From Nitrospira_G sp035457545 (GTDB lineage Bacteria; Nitrospirota; Nitrospiria; Nitrospirales; Nitrospiraceae): a DNA stretch of 5,248 nt. Position numbers and translations under genes: made by a program. Below, one piece after another: positions 1-5,163 of the stretch. The DNA lies in assembly GCA_035457545.1 (NCBI GenBank), contig DATIBM010000380.1:1-5248 (forward strand), written 5' to 3'. A model generated the notes under the pieces. It made no database searches. It saw only the letters and a program-made list of their open reading frames with translations, and was not told the origin of the DNA. Within the stretch, counting starts at the first letter, position 1; each line of letters opens with the position of its first letter.

Positions 1-151
1 AGGTGACTTCGAGCGGAGCCTCCTGATCGTCTGACTGGAACGAGTCGCGTGATAGAGGAGCGAAGTCAGGAAGGACCGTATCGCTGAGGACAGTCAGGTC
101 GGCGAATGAGTACCGGTAGGTGACATCCGTGAGGCGACCCACGACCCTCAC
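1..151 (-). CDS. N-terminal part of a putative HPr-kinase-like (lasso-cluster) kinase, cut by the window edge
   Basis: A reading frame opens at a GTG whose bases overlap the stop of the methyltransferase (GTGA, 4-nt overlap) and stays open for 50 codons to the window edge. The visible protein begins roughly MRVVGRLTDVTYRYSFADL and continues TVLSDTVLPDF. The pattern 'YR-x-F-x-x-L-x-x-x-SD-x-x-LP-x-F' resembles the start of the HPr-kinase/phosphatase-like proteins common in lasso-peptide clusters (seen: the N-terminal pattern; known: such kinases, for example in the paeninodin cluster, phosphorylate the precursor). The Walker A motif and catalytic residues would lie outside the window, so the function is inferred. 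Translational coupling to the methyltransferase supports operon membership. A second GTG at codon 4 with GAGGG just before it is an alternative start. It could also be an unrelated hypothetical protein. Confidence 0.5.
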   Translation of the reverse strand, partial: MRVVGRLTDVTYRYSFADLTVLSDTVLPDFAPLSRDSFQSDDQEAPLEVT

Positions 152-1305
152 CGGGCGTACCTGGTCACGACCTCGGAGACGAAGGCCGAGGCAACAGCAA
201 GATTGGGGAACAGATCCGGATGCCGCCGCAGGACCTCCTGCTCGATCGCAACGAGCGGCAGGCTGCCGTCGCAGCAGGCAAGCACCGTCTGTCGCGCCTC
301 TCCCCAAGGAGTCAGTCGCGGAACAAAGTCCGGCCTCGTGCGTTCAAGGTCTTCCCGGCTCAGCAACAGGCCCTGCATGGTCGAATGGAACGATTCCGCC
401 AGGATCGTGCGCCGGTCTGGCTGGGTTGGTGATGCGGCGCGCCAGACCCGGACTTTCCAGGAGACGACCGTCTGCGAGGGCAGGACCGTCATCGAGAGGT
501 CGATCCGATCCTCCTTCTCCACTCGGACGGTCTGGGCGAGGGGAAAGACCACGTTGCGGCGATTGATCCGCTGGGCGAAGAGGGGCGAATTGGACATCGT
601 CACGCCGGGAGCAAGCTGTGCCGCGAACCAGCCGCCGATGCCATGAAGCAGCCCTGATCGGCTCACCGTAAGCGCCGTCTGGAACCGCAACGGCTCCGGC
701 GCCTCGGCTGGATCGAACGACGCGGCCATGGCGGAGGGACCGAGCAGATGATCCGGCTGGAGCTTGACCGGGTAACCGCTGTTCAAGGCCGGGAGATGGA
801 CCGGGTTCAGATCAAATTCAAGCGGAGCCTGCTGCCAGAAATCCACCTGGTCGCGGAGCGCCTCGTGCTCCACCGGCGCCACGTGCAACTCGATCCGGTC
901 CGGGATCATCCGGCCGTTCGGTTTCAAGAAGCGCGCGCGGGCATCGCTGAAATATTCGCAGATGCCAGCCTCAAAGCCGAAGTGGCCGATCTGGTCAGCC
1001 ACGACCAAATTCACCCGCTCCGGAAGATCGATCTGGGTGGAGAGTCCCTTGATGAACCTCATTCGATCGGTGAAGCCATTCGCCTCGCAAAGGCTCCGCG
1101 CCACTTCGATCATCCCGCCTTCATCGACGGCATAAACCTGCTTGGCGCCGGCGCGGCAGGCCAGCATTCCTAAGATCCCGGTGCCGGCGCCAAGATCGAG
1201 AACAACCGAGTCCGGCGTGACGAGGGCTCCGATCGCCTGGCGAAACGCAGCCAGACGTGGTCCATCGCTGAGATATTCTCGATGTTCATCGATGATGGTC
1301 GACAC
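148..1305 (-). CDS. PRMT-fold SAM-dependent methyltransferase with C-terminal extension, probable RiPP tailoring enzyme
   Basis: This 385-residue protein starts at GTG behind GGAGGA (6-nt spacer). Motif I of a class I SAM methyltransferase is clear at residues 35-54 (VLDLGAGTGILGMLACRAGA), followed by the acidic ribose-binding region YAVDEGG at 58-64. Residues 101-140 (VVADQIGHFGFEAG ... FLKPNGRMIPDRIEL) match the 'double-E' loop region and following strand of protein arginine methyltransferases. The first Glu appears as Asp103, Glu112 fits the second, and the loop is one residue shorter. Residues 221-280 (HGIGGWF ... VTMSNSP ... VVFPLAQTVRV) match the PRMT beta-barrel, but the THW motif is absent. 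From about 310 onward there is an extra domain, with CDGSLPLVAIEQEVLRRHP near 345-363, that looks like a PqqD-type winged helix. It sits 30 nt after the precursors, so a peptide substrate is inferred. Whether it modifies Arg, a carboxyl group or another atom is unknown. Confidence 0.85.
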   Translation of the reverse strand: MSTIIDEHREYLSDGPRLAAFRQAIGALVTPDSVVLDLGAGTGILGMLACRAGAKQVYAVDEGGMIEVARSLCEANGFTDRMRFIKGLSTQIDLPERVNLVVADQIGHFGFEAGICEYFSDARARFLKPNGRMIPDRIELHVAPVEHEALRDQVDFWQQAPLEFDLNPVHLPALNSGYPVKLQPDHLLGPSAMAASFDPAEAPEPLRFQTALTVSRSGLLHGIGGWFAAQLAPGVTMSNSPLFAQRINRRNVVFPLAQTVRVEKEDRIDLSMTVLPSQTVVSWKVRVWRAASPTQPDRRTILAESFHSTMQGLLLSREDLERTRPDFVPRLTPWGEARQTVLACCDGSLPLVAIEQEVLRRHPDLFPNLAVASAFVSEVVTRYAR

Positions 1306-1311
1306 GCACGG

Positions 1312-1317
1312 TCCTCC
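1312..1317 (-). promoter_or_regulatory. Ribosome-binding site of the methyltransferase (decides GTG start)
   Basis: GGAGGA on the minus strand is 6 nt before the GTG at 1305. It favours GTG over any downstream ATG as the start of the methyltransferase. Confidence 0.75.
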
Positions 1318-1335
1318 GATGGCGAGACAGGGAAG

Positions 1336-1515
1336 CTACAAACACATCATCATTCGGTTGGCCATCATGCCGCCGTCCGCGCCGCTGCCGAATCCCGTAT
1401 GGGTGAGCTTGGCGATATGGCCGTATTCGATCAGCACCGGCGGCTGATAGGGGCGTTTGACCGACGGGGCATGAGACGGTTGATCGACTGGTTCCCGTTG
1501 ATCCGGTATCACCAT
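1336..1515 (-). CDS. Lasso-type RiPP precursor peptide, copy 1
   Basis: A 59-residue peptide with ATG start behind AGAGGAG at 5 nt, ending at TAG. The leader, about 39 residues, contains R21-P-Y-Q-P-P-V-L-I-E-Y-G-H-I-A-K-L-T38, the Y-x-x-P-x-L-x-x-x-G-(5)-T spacing of known lasso leaders, with Thr expected at position -2. The predicted core is TGFGSGADGG (40-49) followed by MMANRMMMCL (50-59). Asp47 is core residue 8 if Thr40 is residue 1, or residue 7 if Gly41 is residue 1; either spacing can form a lasso macrolactam. The tail has one Arg (core 15), five Met and a penultimate Cys. It lies between the paralogous precursor and the methyltransferase in the same direction. The similarity to copy 2 in both leader and core, plus the ribosome-binding site, makes this a real gene despite its length. 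The final three-dimensional form is inferred. Confidence 0.9.
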   Translation of the reverse strand: MVIPDQREPVDQPSHAPSVKRPYQPPVLIEYGHIAKLTHTGFGSGADGGMMANRMMMCL

Positions 1516-1520
1516 CAGGG

Positions 1521-1527
1521 CTCCTCT
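1521..1527 (-). promoter_or_regulatory. Ribosome-binding site of precursor copy 1
   Basis: The minus strand reads AGAGGAG, 5 nt before the ATG at 1515. It decides the start of this small gene and supports strong translation of the precursor. Confidence 0.8.
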
Positions 1528-1567
1528 AACATTGATACCTGGCGATGGGAGCTGAGAATGGTGTCGC

Positions 1568-1732
1568 CTACAGACACATCATCATCATGGCCCCGAGTGT
1601 GCCCGCATCTCCGGCGCTGCCCGCCCCGCTTTGTGTGAGTTTCGCGATGTTACCGTACTCCACCAAGGTGGGCGGGCTGTAAGGCCTCCGGCTCGGCTCC
1701 TGCCTGTGCGGAGGATCGTCTTGTTTCGCCAT
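1568..1732 (-). CDS. Lasso-type RiPP precursor peptide, copy 2
   Basis: A 54-residue peptide with ATG start behind AAAGGAG (9-nt spacer after GGAG) and a TAG stop. The leader carries R16-P-Y-S-P-P-T-L-V-E-Y-G-N-I-A-K-L-T33, identical to copy 1 at 14 of these 18 positions. The predicted core is SGAGSAGDAG (35-44) followed by TLGAMMMMCL (45-54). Asp42 is core residue 8 counted from Ser35, or 7 counted from Gly36. Core residues Gly2, Gly4, Ser5, Asp8, Gly10 and the ending MMMCL are shared with copy 1, and both cores are exactly 20 residues long. It has no Arg in the core, unlike copy 1. The first 83 nt overlap the 3' end of the asparagine-synthetase-like gene in another frame, so its translation may be coupled to that gene. 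Family membership rests on the leader motif and neighbours; cleavage site and ring are inferred. Confidence 0.9.
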   Translation of the reverse strand: MAKQDDPPHRQEPSRRPYSPPTLVEYGNIAKLTQSGAGSAGDAGTLGAMMMMCL

Positions 1733-3647
1733 GGGATCTCGCTCCTTTCCGTTCGGTCAACGCCCGGAGCCACAGCTCGATGCCGTATACCATCCAGAGC
1801 GGCCAGGTGGCGCTCGTGTACCGTTGATCACCGGCTCGGTAGCAGTCCTCCATGTGGCGATACATCCGGCGAATTTCTTCGCCGTTGATCCAGCCGAGTT
1901 GTTCCGTTTTCAGTGATTCGAACAACCGCGCGCCGCCCTGGGTTCGTAGAGTTTGCACAAAGGTATGGGAGAAGTCGGCCTTGGTGGTCCGGTTCCTGAT
2001 CGATTCCGGCAGGAGCCCTGTCATCGCCTGACGCAAGAGAAACTTGGGCTTGCCATGACGCCACCGTTGCTCCTCCGGAATGGCGAAGGCAAACTCGATG
2101 ATCCGGCGATCGTTAAAGGGTGACCGTTGCTCGATGCCGCAGCGCGCCAACGCCCGGTCGCCTGCCTCGTTCCCTTGTGCCTGCCAACCGCTCCGCAAGG
2201 TGCGATAGAGATCCTCCTGGGCGAAGGTGTCGCAGCGGCGTGGCCCCGGTTCGATCTCCAGCCGCTCAAGCAGGCCGATTCGACGGGCAAAGGCCGGCGA
2301 AATCCATTGCGGCAGGCCCTTTCTTCCGAGCGCGACACGAATGGCGATCCGCAGACTCCGTGGCAGGTTCGGCCAGAAGCCCAGACGAAGGAATGAGCAA
2401 GAGGGAAACACGACGCTCTGCGCCTTCCGGTCGTCCCACAAGCGGCGCATGAGTCCGAACAGGCGGCCGGAGCGCACGAGATCGGCGTAATGGTAGTAGC
2501 TGCCTCCCAGCCATTCGTCGCCGCCGGATCCGTTGAGGACGACGACCGCACCCTTGTCACGGGCCTTGGCGAGGAGCCCCATCGACATCATGCCGTTCGG
2601 ATAGTCCGGCAGGTCCAGATCTTCCTGTACCTGTGCGGCATAGTCATGCGGGTCTGAGTCGGGCACGACCTCCAAGGTCCCCCGCAGGCGCCACTTGTGC
2701 ATCATGTCCAGAATGTAGGAGGTCTCGTCGCAGGCCTTGCCGGGAAAGGTCAGCGACAGGGTCTCGAATCCGTTGCTTGCGACGGAACCGTCCCGGATCA
2801 ACGAGCAGGCGGTCGCCACGATTGAGGAGGAATCGAGCCCGCCGCTGAGTTCTGCCCTGACCGGCCGGTGGCTCCTGAGCGAACAGCGCACGGCGTCCCT
2901 GAACAGATCCAGAAAATGCGCGGCATAGTCCCCGTCGTGCCGATAGCGGATCCGGTGGCTTGGATCGATATCCCAGTATTGCCAGATGCGGATCGGATCG
3001 TCGGGCCGGTCCGGACGGACGGTGAGGCAATGGGCGGGAGGCAGGCGCTTGATGTCCTGAAACAGCGTATCCTGACAGTTCGTAACCGCCGCCGCGAGAT
3101 ATTCGCCGATCATGCCTTCATCCGGCGCCGTCCGCACACCCGGGTCTTCGAGCAGAGATCGTGGCTCCGACGCCCAGAGGAAGCGGCGTTGGTGACGGGC
3201 ATAGAACAGCGGCCTGGTCCCGAGCGCGTCTCGCGCGCAGAACAACTGCCGGTCACGGCGGTCCCAGAGGGCAAAGGCGAAGTCGCCGATGATCCGTTCC
3301 GGACAGGCCGCCCCCCACCGGTCATAGGCCAGGAGCAGGAGTTGGGCGTCGGACAGAGGGGCGTCAGGCCGGGACCGGTCGGCCAAGAGCCTGCACAGCT
3401 CGTCACGGTTGTCGATTCGTCCGTCCAGGGTCAGGCAGAGGGTTTCGGATGGATTCGCGAGCGGCTGGCATTCGTCGAGCGAGTCGGGCGTGCTGTGCAA
3501 CAGGAGATGAGCCATGCCCAGCGGACCGTTGAACCAAGCATCCGATCCGTCCGACCCGCGGTGGGCCAGCCGGTTCATCATACGGAAGACCAACGATCGG
3601 TCCGCCGGCGAGCCGTCAAGGTTGAGCAATCCGGTGATGCCGCTCAT
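1650..3647 (-). CDS. Asparagine-synthetase-like lasso macrolactam synthetase (C protein)
   Basis: A 665-residue protein in the AsnB family. The N-terminal glutamine-amidotransferase fold is present (MSGITGLLNLDG at 1-12, HRGSDG at 29-34, LDGRIDNRDEL at 74-84, GDFAFALWD at 121-129), but the catalytic Cys2 of true asparagine synthetases is Ser, so glutamine hydrolysis is probably lost. The C-terminal synthetase half has the ATP pyrophosphatase loop SGGLDSSS (268-275), GSGGDEWLGG (373-382), RSPFNDRRIIEFAFAIP (508-524) and KPKFLLRQAM (533-542). Known lasso C proteins adenylate a core Asp or Glu side chain and close it on the N-terminal amine; the neighbouring PqqD-like gene and precursors indicate that role here. 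The start is fixed because the family begins Met-Cys/Ser-Gly-Ile, although no good Shine-Dalgarno precedes it. The last 27 codons run into the precursor gene in another frame, giving a charged tail beyond the usual ELWLRAL end. Ordinary asparagine synthesis is unlikely. Confidence 0.9.
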   Translation of the reverse strand: MSGITGLLNLDGSPADRSLVFRMMNRLAHRGSDGSDAWFNGPLGMAHLLLHSTPDSLDECQPLANPSETLCLTLDGRIDNRDELCRLLADRSRPDAPLSDAQLLLLAYDRWGAACPERIIGDFAFALWDRRDRQLFCARDALGTRPLFYARHQRRFLWASEPRSLLEDPGVRTAPDEGMIGEYLAAAVTNCQDTLFQDIKRLPPAHCLTVRPDRPDDPIRIWQYWDIDPSHRIRYRHDGDYAAHFLDLFRDAVRCSLRSHRPVRAELSGGLDSSSIVATACSLIRDGSVASNGFETLSLTFPGKACDETSYILDMMHKWRLRGTLEVVPDSDPHDYAAQVQEDLDLPDYPNGMMSMGLLAKARDKGAVVVLNGSGGDEWLGGSYYHYADLVRSGRLFGLMRRLWDDRKAQSVVFPSCSFLRLGFWPNLPRSLRIAIRVALGRKGLPQWISPAFARRIGLLERLEIEPGPRRCDTFAQEDLYRTLRSGWQAQGNEAGDRALARCGIEQRSPFNDRRIIEFAFAIPEEQRWRHGKPKFLLRQAMTGLLPESIRNRTTKADFSHTFVQTLRTQGGARLFESLKTEQLGWINGEEIRRMYRHMEDCYRAGDQRYTSATWPLWMVYGIELWLRALTERKGARSHGETRRSSAQAGAEPEALQPAHLGGVR
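1742..1748 (-). promoter_or_regulatory. Ribosome-binding site of precursor copy 2, inside the cyclase gene
   Basis: The minus strand reads AAAGGAG, 9 nt before the ATG at 1732. It lies within the last codons of the cyclase gene, so the precursor has its own initiation site while the cyclase is still being translated. Confidence 0.75.
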
Positions 3648-3678
3648 GGCCGATCAGCAAGGCGTCTCTGGTCCATGG

Positions 3679-3954
3679 TCATTTGTCCGGCTCGATGGCC
3701 AGGAGGCCCTTGTGCATGAGTTGTTGGATGAACTGTTCGATATCGTGACGGAGGCGAGGTTCCTCCACGTCGTAGCCGGCCAGCAGGGCGTGGGTGACGC
3801 CTTCGATCGTGCCCTCGCGGGCGAGCAGATTCCAGATTTCGGTGCCGACTCCGTCCAGCCCGAAGTAGGTGCCGGTCGCGAGATTCAGCAGAACCGCCTC
3901 GCCGCCGACTTCGCGGGACACCACATCTTCGGGAATGCGATAGCGCATGGCCAT
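3679..3954 (-). CDS. PqqD-family RiPP recognition protein (lasso B1-type)
   Basis: A 91-residue protein from the chosen ATG: MAMRYRIPEDVVSREVGGEA, then VLLNLATGTYFGLDGVGTEIW (20-41), then a helical C-terminal half with DIEQFIQQLMHKGLL (71-85). The 'G-E-x-V-L-L-N-L-x-T-G-x-Y-F-G-L-x-x-V-G' pattern is the hallmark of the PqqD/RiPP-recognition winged helix used as the stand-alone B1 protein in split lasso B systems. It binds the leader, probably around the Y-x-P-P-x-L segment, and presents it to the peptidase and cyclase. The frame continues upstream to 4122, but that part overlaps the glycosyltransferase and is Arg/Pro-rich, so it is excluded. No Shine-Dalgarno precedes 3954; GTG at 3996 (105 residues) and ATG at 3948 are alternatives. 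The cyclase follows 31 nt later. The partner transglutaminase-like B2 peptidase is not adjacent. Confidence 0.88.
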   Translation of the reverse strand: MAMRYRIPEDVVSREVGGEAVLLNLATGTYFGLDGVGTEIWNLLAREGTIEGVTHALLAGYDVEEPRLRHDIEQFIQQLMHKGLLAIEPDK

Positions 3955-3996
3955 TTGTGTGCTGAAGGGAATGAGGCGGAGTGCCGGCGCGGGCAC

Positions 3997-4023
3997 CTTA
4001 TCGACCGGAGTCTGGCTTGTCAA
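3997..4023 (-). promoter_or_regulatory. Possible weak sigma70-like promoter before the PqqD-like gene
   Basis: In the 88-nt gap between the glycosyltransferase and the PqqD-like gene, the minus strand reads TTGACA (4023-4018), a 15-nt spacer, then GATAAG (4002-3997). The -35 box is perfect, but the -10 matches only four of six and the spacer is short. If active, it would start transcription about 40 nt before the ATG at 3954 and let the core lasso genes be expressed without the glycosyltransferase. Confidence 0.2.
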
Positions 4024-4042
4024 GCGGGAGGGTGAAGGAAGA

Positions 4043-5134
4043 TCAGACGAGAAAGGGGGCCAGCAGATCCGCCGCCTGCGCCACACCCGAAGCCGGAGGC
4101 TGGTCCGCCGGCTGGGGCGCATGCCAGGCTGCGTCCAGCGCGGACTCCCACTGTCCGGATGAAAAATCGCCGAGGCTCAGCTCGGCGCCGCGGCCATAGC
4201 GATGGAGGTATTCAACCAGCGAGGCCTCATCGCCGAAGTGGTGCCGCCGGACATAGATGACCGGCTTGCGCTTATCGACCGCCTCGACGATGGTGCTGTA
4301 GCCGGGCTTGGTTATGATCATGTCCACGGAAGCCAGCACGGTCATGAATGTCATACCGAGATCCAGCGCGGAATGAATGCGCTGAAACGAGCGAGGAGGC
4401 CGGCCGTCGATGAAAAACCGGCATCCAGCCGTCTGTTCCATTCGCTCATAGGGCAGATCTGTCAGGCTGATGCCTCCGAACCCGACCAGGACCAGCCGTT
4501 CCTCCCATCCAGCGCCGATTGCGTCCCGCAGCCTGGCGGATTCCGGCGTGATCGGTTCGACGATCGGCCCTACGTCAGCGATGGATTTGAACGCCGGCAA
4601 GTCCATGCCGGGGGCCGGCCGGATCAGCACCTCGGCCGCTTCGTAACAACGGCGGATATGGGCAATGGCGGCATGTTGTTCGGCCACGACAGGCGAGGAA
4701 GGGGACAGATACCCTTGTAAAATCGCATCCCAGGACAGAGACGAGAGCGCAATCGGACGAAAGCCGGATCGCGCCGCTGCGTCAATGCTCAAGTGGGAAA
4801 TGTCGGAGAGCACCAGGTCCGGCGCGGCCGACGCCATCTCCCGTCGCTCCATTTCAATCAATCGGTCCCAGTCGTCATGAAATGTCAGGTGAGCCTTCCA
4901 CGTGGCCTCGATGTCGATCACGAGCGGGCCATGCTGAATGCAGCCGATGTCTTGCCTGGCGGGACTCAAGGTCCAGGGAATGGTGAGCCGGGCCTCGAAG
5001 AAGGAAGCCGGCACCGTCGTGCGCAAAATGGCGCGCAGACCTGGAAGTCTGGCGCCCAATTCATTCAGAACCGGCGTGACCTGGGCCGCGTGGCCGAACC
5101 CATGGCCGGAGATGCTGCACCAAAGGAGTGGCAA
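4043..5134 (-). CDS. GT-B fold glycosyltransferase (MurG / family-28-like)
   Basis: A 363-residue protein. The N-terminus has the glycine/histidine loop SGHGFGHAAQ (9-18), typical of the acceptor domain of MurG-like and family-28 glycosyltransferases and of the related N-terminal domain in L-arabinokinase-type proteins. The centre has LVLVGFGGISL (214-224), the start of the second Rossmann domain. The C-terminal half carries the nucleotide-sugar donor site: ASVDMIITKPGYSTIVEAV (268-286), followed by KPVIYVRR and FGDEASLVEYL (300-310). The length fits a complete enzyme. There is no signal peptide, so it is cytosolic or membrane-associated. The start is TTG (CTT TGG follows closely); an in-frame TAA lies just upstream, so no earlier start is possible. 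It is the first complete gene on this strand, 88 nt before the PqqD-like gene. A role in glycosylating the peptide is possible but not shown; it may equally be an independent cell-envelope enzyme. Confidence 0.82.
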   Translation of the reverse strand: MPLLWCSISGHGFGHAAQVTPVLNELGARLPGLRAILRTTVPASFFEARLTIPWTLSPARQDIGCIQHGPLVIDIEATWKAHLTFHDDWDRLIEMERREMASAAPDLVLSDISHLSIDAAARSGFRPIALSSLSWDAILQGYLSPSSPVVAEQHAAIAHIRRCYEAAEVLIRPAPGMDLPAFKSIADVGPIVEPITPESARLRDAIGAGWEERLVLVGFGGISLTDLPYERMEQTAGCRFFIDGRPPRSFQRIHSALDLGMTFMTVLASVDMIITKPGYSTIVEAVDKRKPVIYVRRHHFGDEASLVEYLHRYGRGAELSLGDFSSGQWESALDAAWHAPQPADQPPASGVAQAADLLAPFLV

Positions 5135-5150
5135 CCAACATTACCTGGGT

Positions 5151-5158
5151 GGAGGTGA
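5151..5158 (+). promoter_or_regulatory. Perfect Shine-Dalgarno for the plus-strand ATG at 5164
   Basis: GGAGGTGA is the full eight-base complement of the 16S rRNA 3' end and sits 5 nt before an ATG. It is the strongest ribosome-binding site seen in the window and the main evidence for a gene leaving the window to the right. Confidence 0.45.
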
Positions 5159-5163
5159 GAGGA

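Larger units (their letters stand above)
1336..1732 (-). repeat. Tandem duplication of the precursor gene
   Basis: Two diverged direct copies (1568-1732 and 1336-1515) share the leader core (14 of 18 residues) and the 3' end. An identical 12-base stretch, ACACATCATCAT on the plus strand, occurs at 1342-1353 and 1574-1585 and encodes the Met-Met-Met-Cys tail. The N-terminal leader portions have diverged freely, which suggests an old duplication kept under selection at the recognition and core segments. Confidence 0.75.

Noticed and set aside
1306..1335. Possible terminator between precursor copy 1 and the methyltransferase
   Set aside because: No inverted repeat followed by a U-tract is visible in the 30-nt gap, which is mostly occupied by the methyltransferase ribosome-binding site.
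1342..1585. CAT-rich repeats as a possible regulatory or CRISPR-like repeat
   Set aside because: They are the Met codon runs of the two precursor genes and occur only twice, so coding paralogy explains them.
1585..1773. Minus-strand 62-codon frame overlapping precursor copy 2
   Set aside because: It has no motif and competes with precursor copy 2, whose leader and core match the second precursor.
2021..2560. Minus-strand frame of 179 codons inside the cyclase gene
   Set aside because: It is out of frame with the conserved synthetase domain, has an Arg/Ser/Pro-rich shadow composition and no domain.
2868..3719. Long plus-strand open frame of 283 codons opposite the cyclase
   Set aside because: It lies antisense to a clear AsnB-family gene with conserved motifs, has no family resemblance, and long antisense frames are expected in GC-rich DNA.
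3514..4035. Plus-strand frame of 173 codons across the cyclase start and PqqD-like gene
   Set aside because: It is antisense to two recognisable genes and their intergenic gap and shows no motif.
3955..4122. Upstream extension of the PqqD-like gene by 56 codons
   Set aside because: It overlaps the glycosyltransferase C-terminus by 80 nt, is Arg/Pro-rich, and family members begin just before the R-Y-R-I-P-E-D-V segment.
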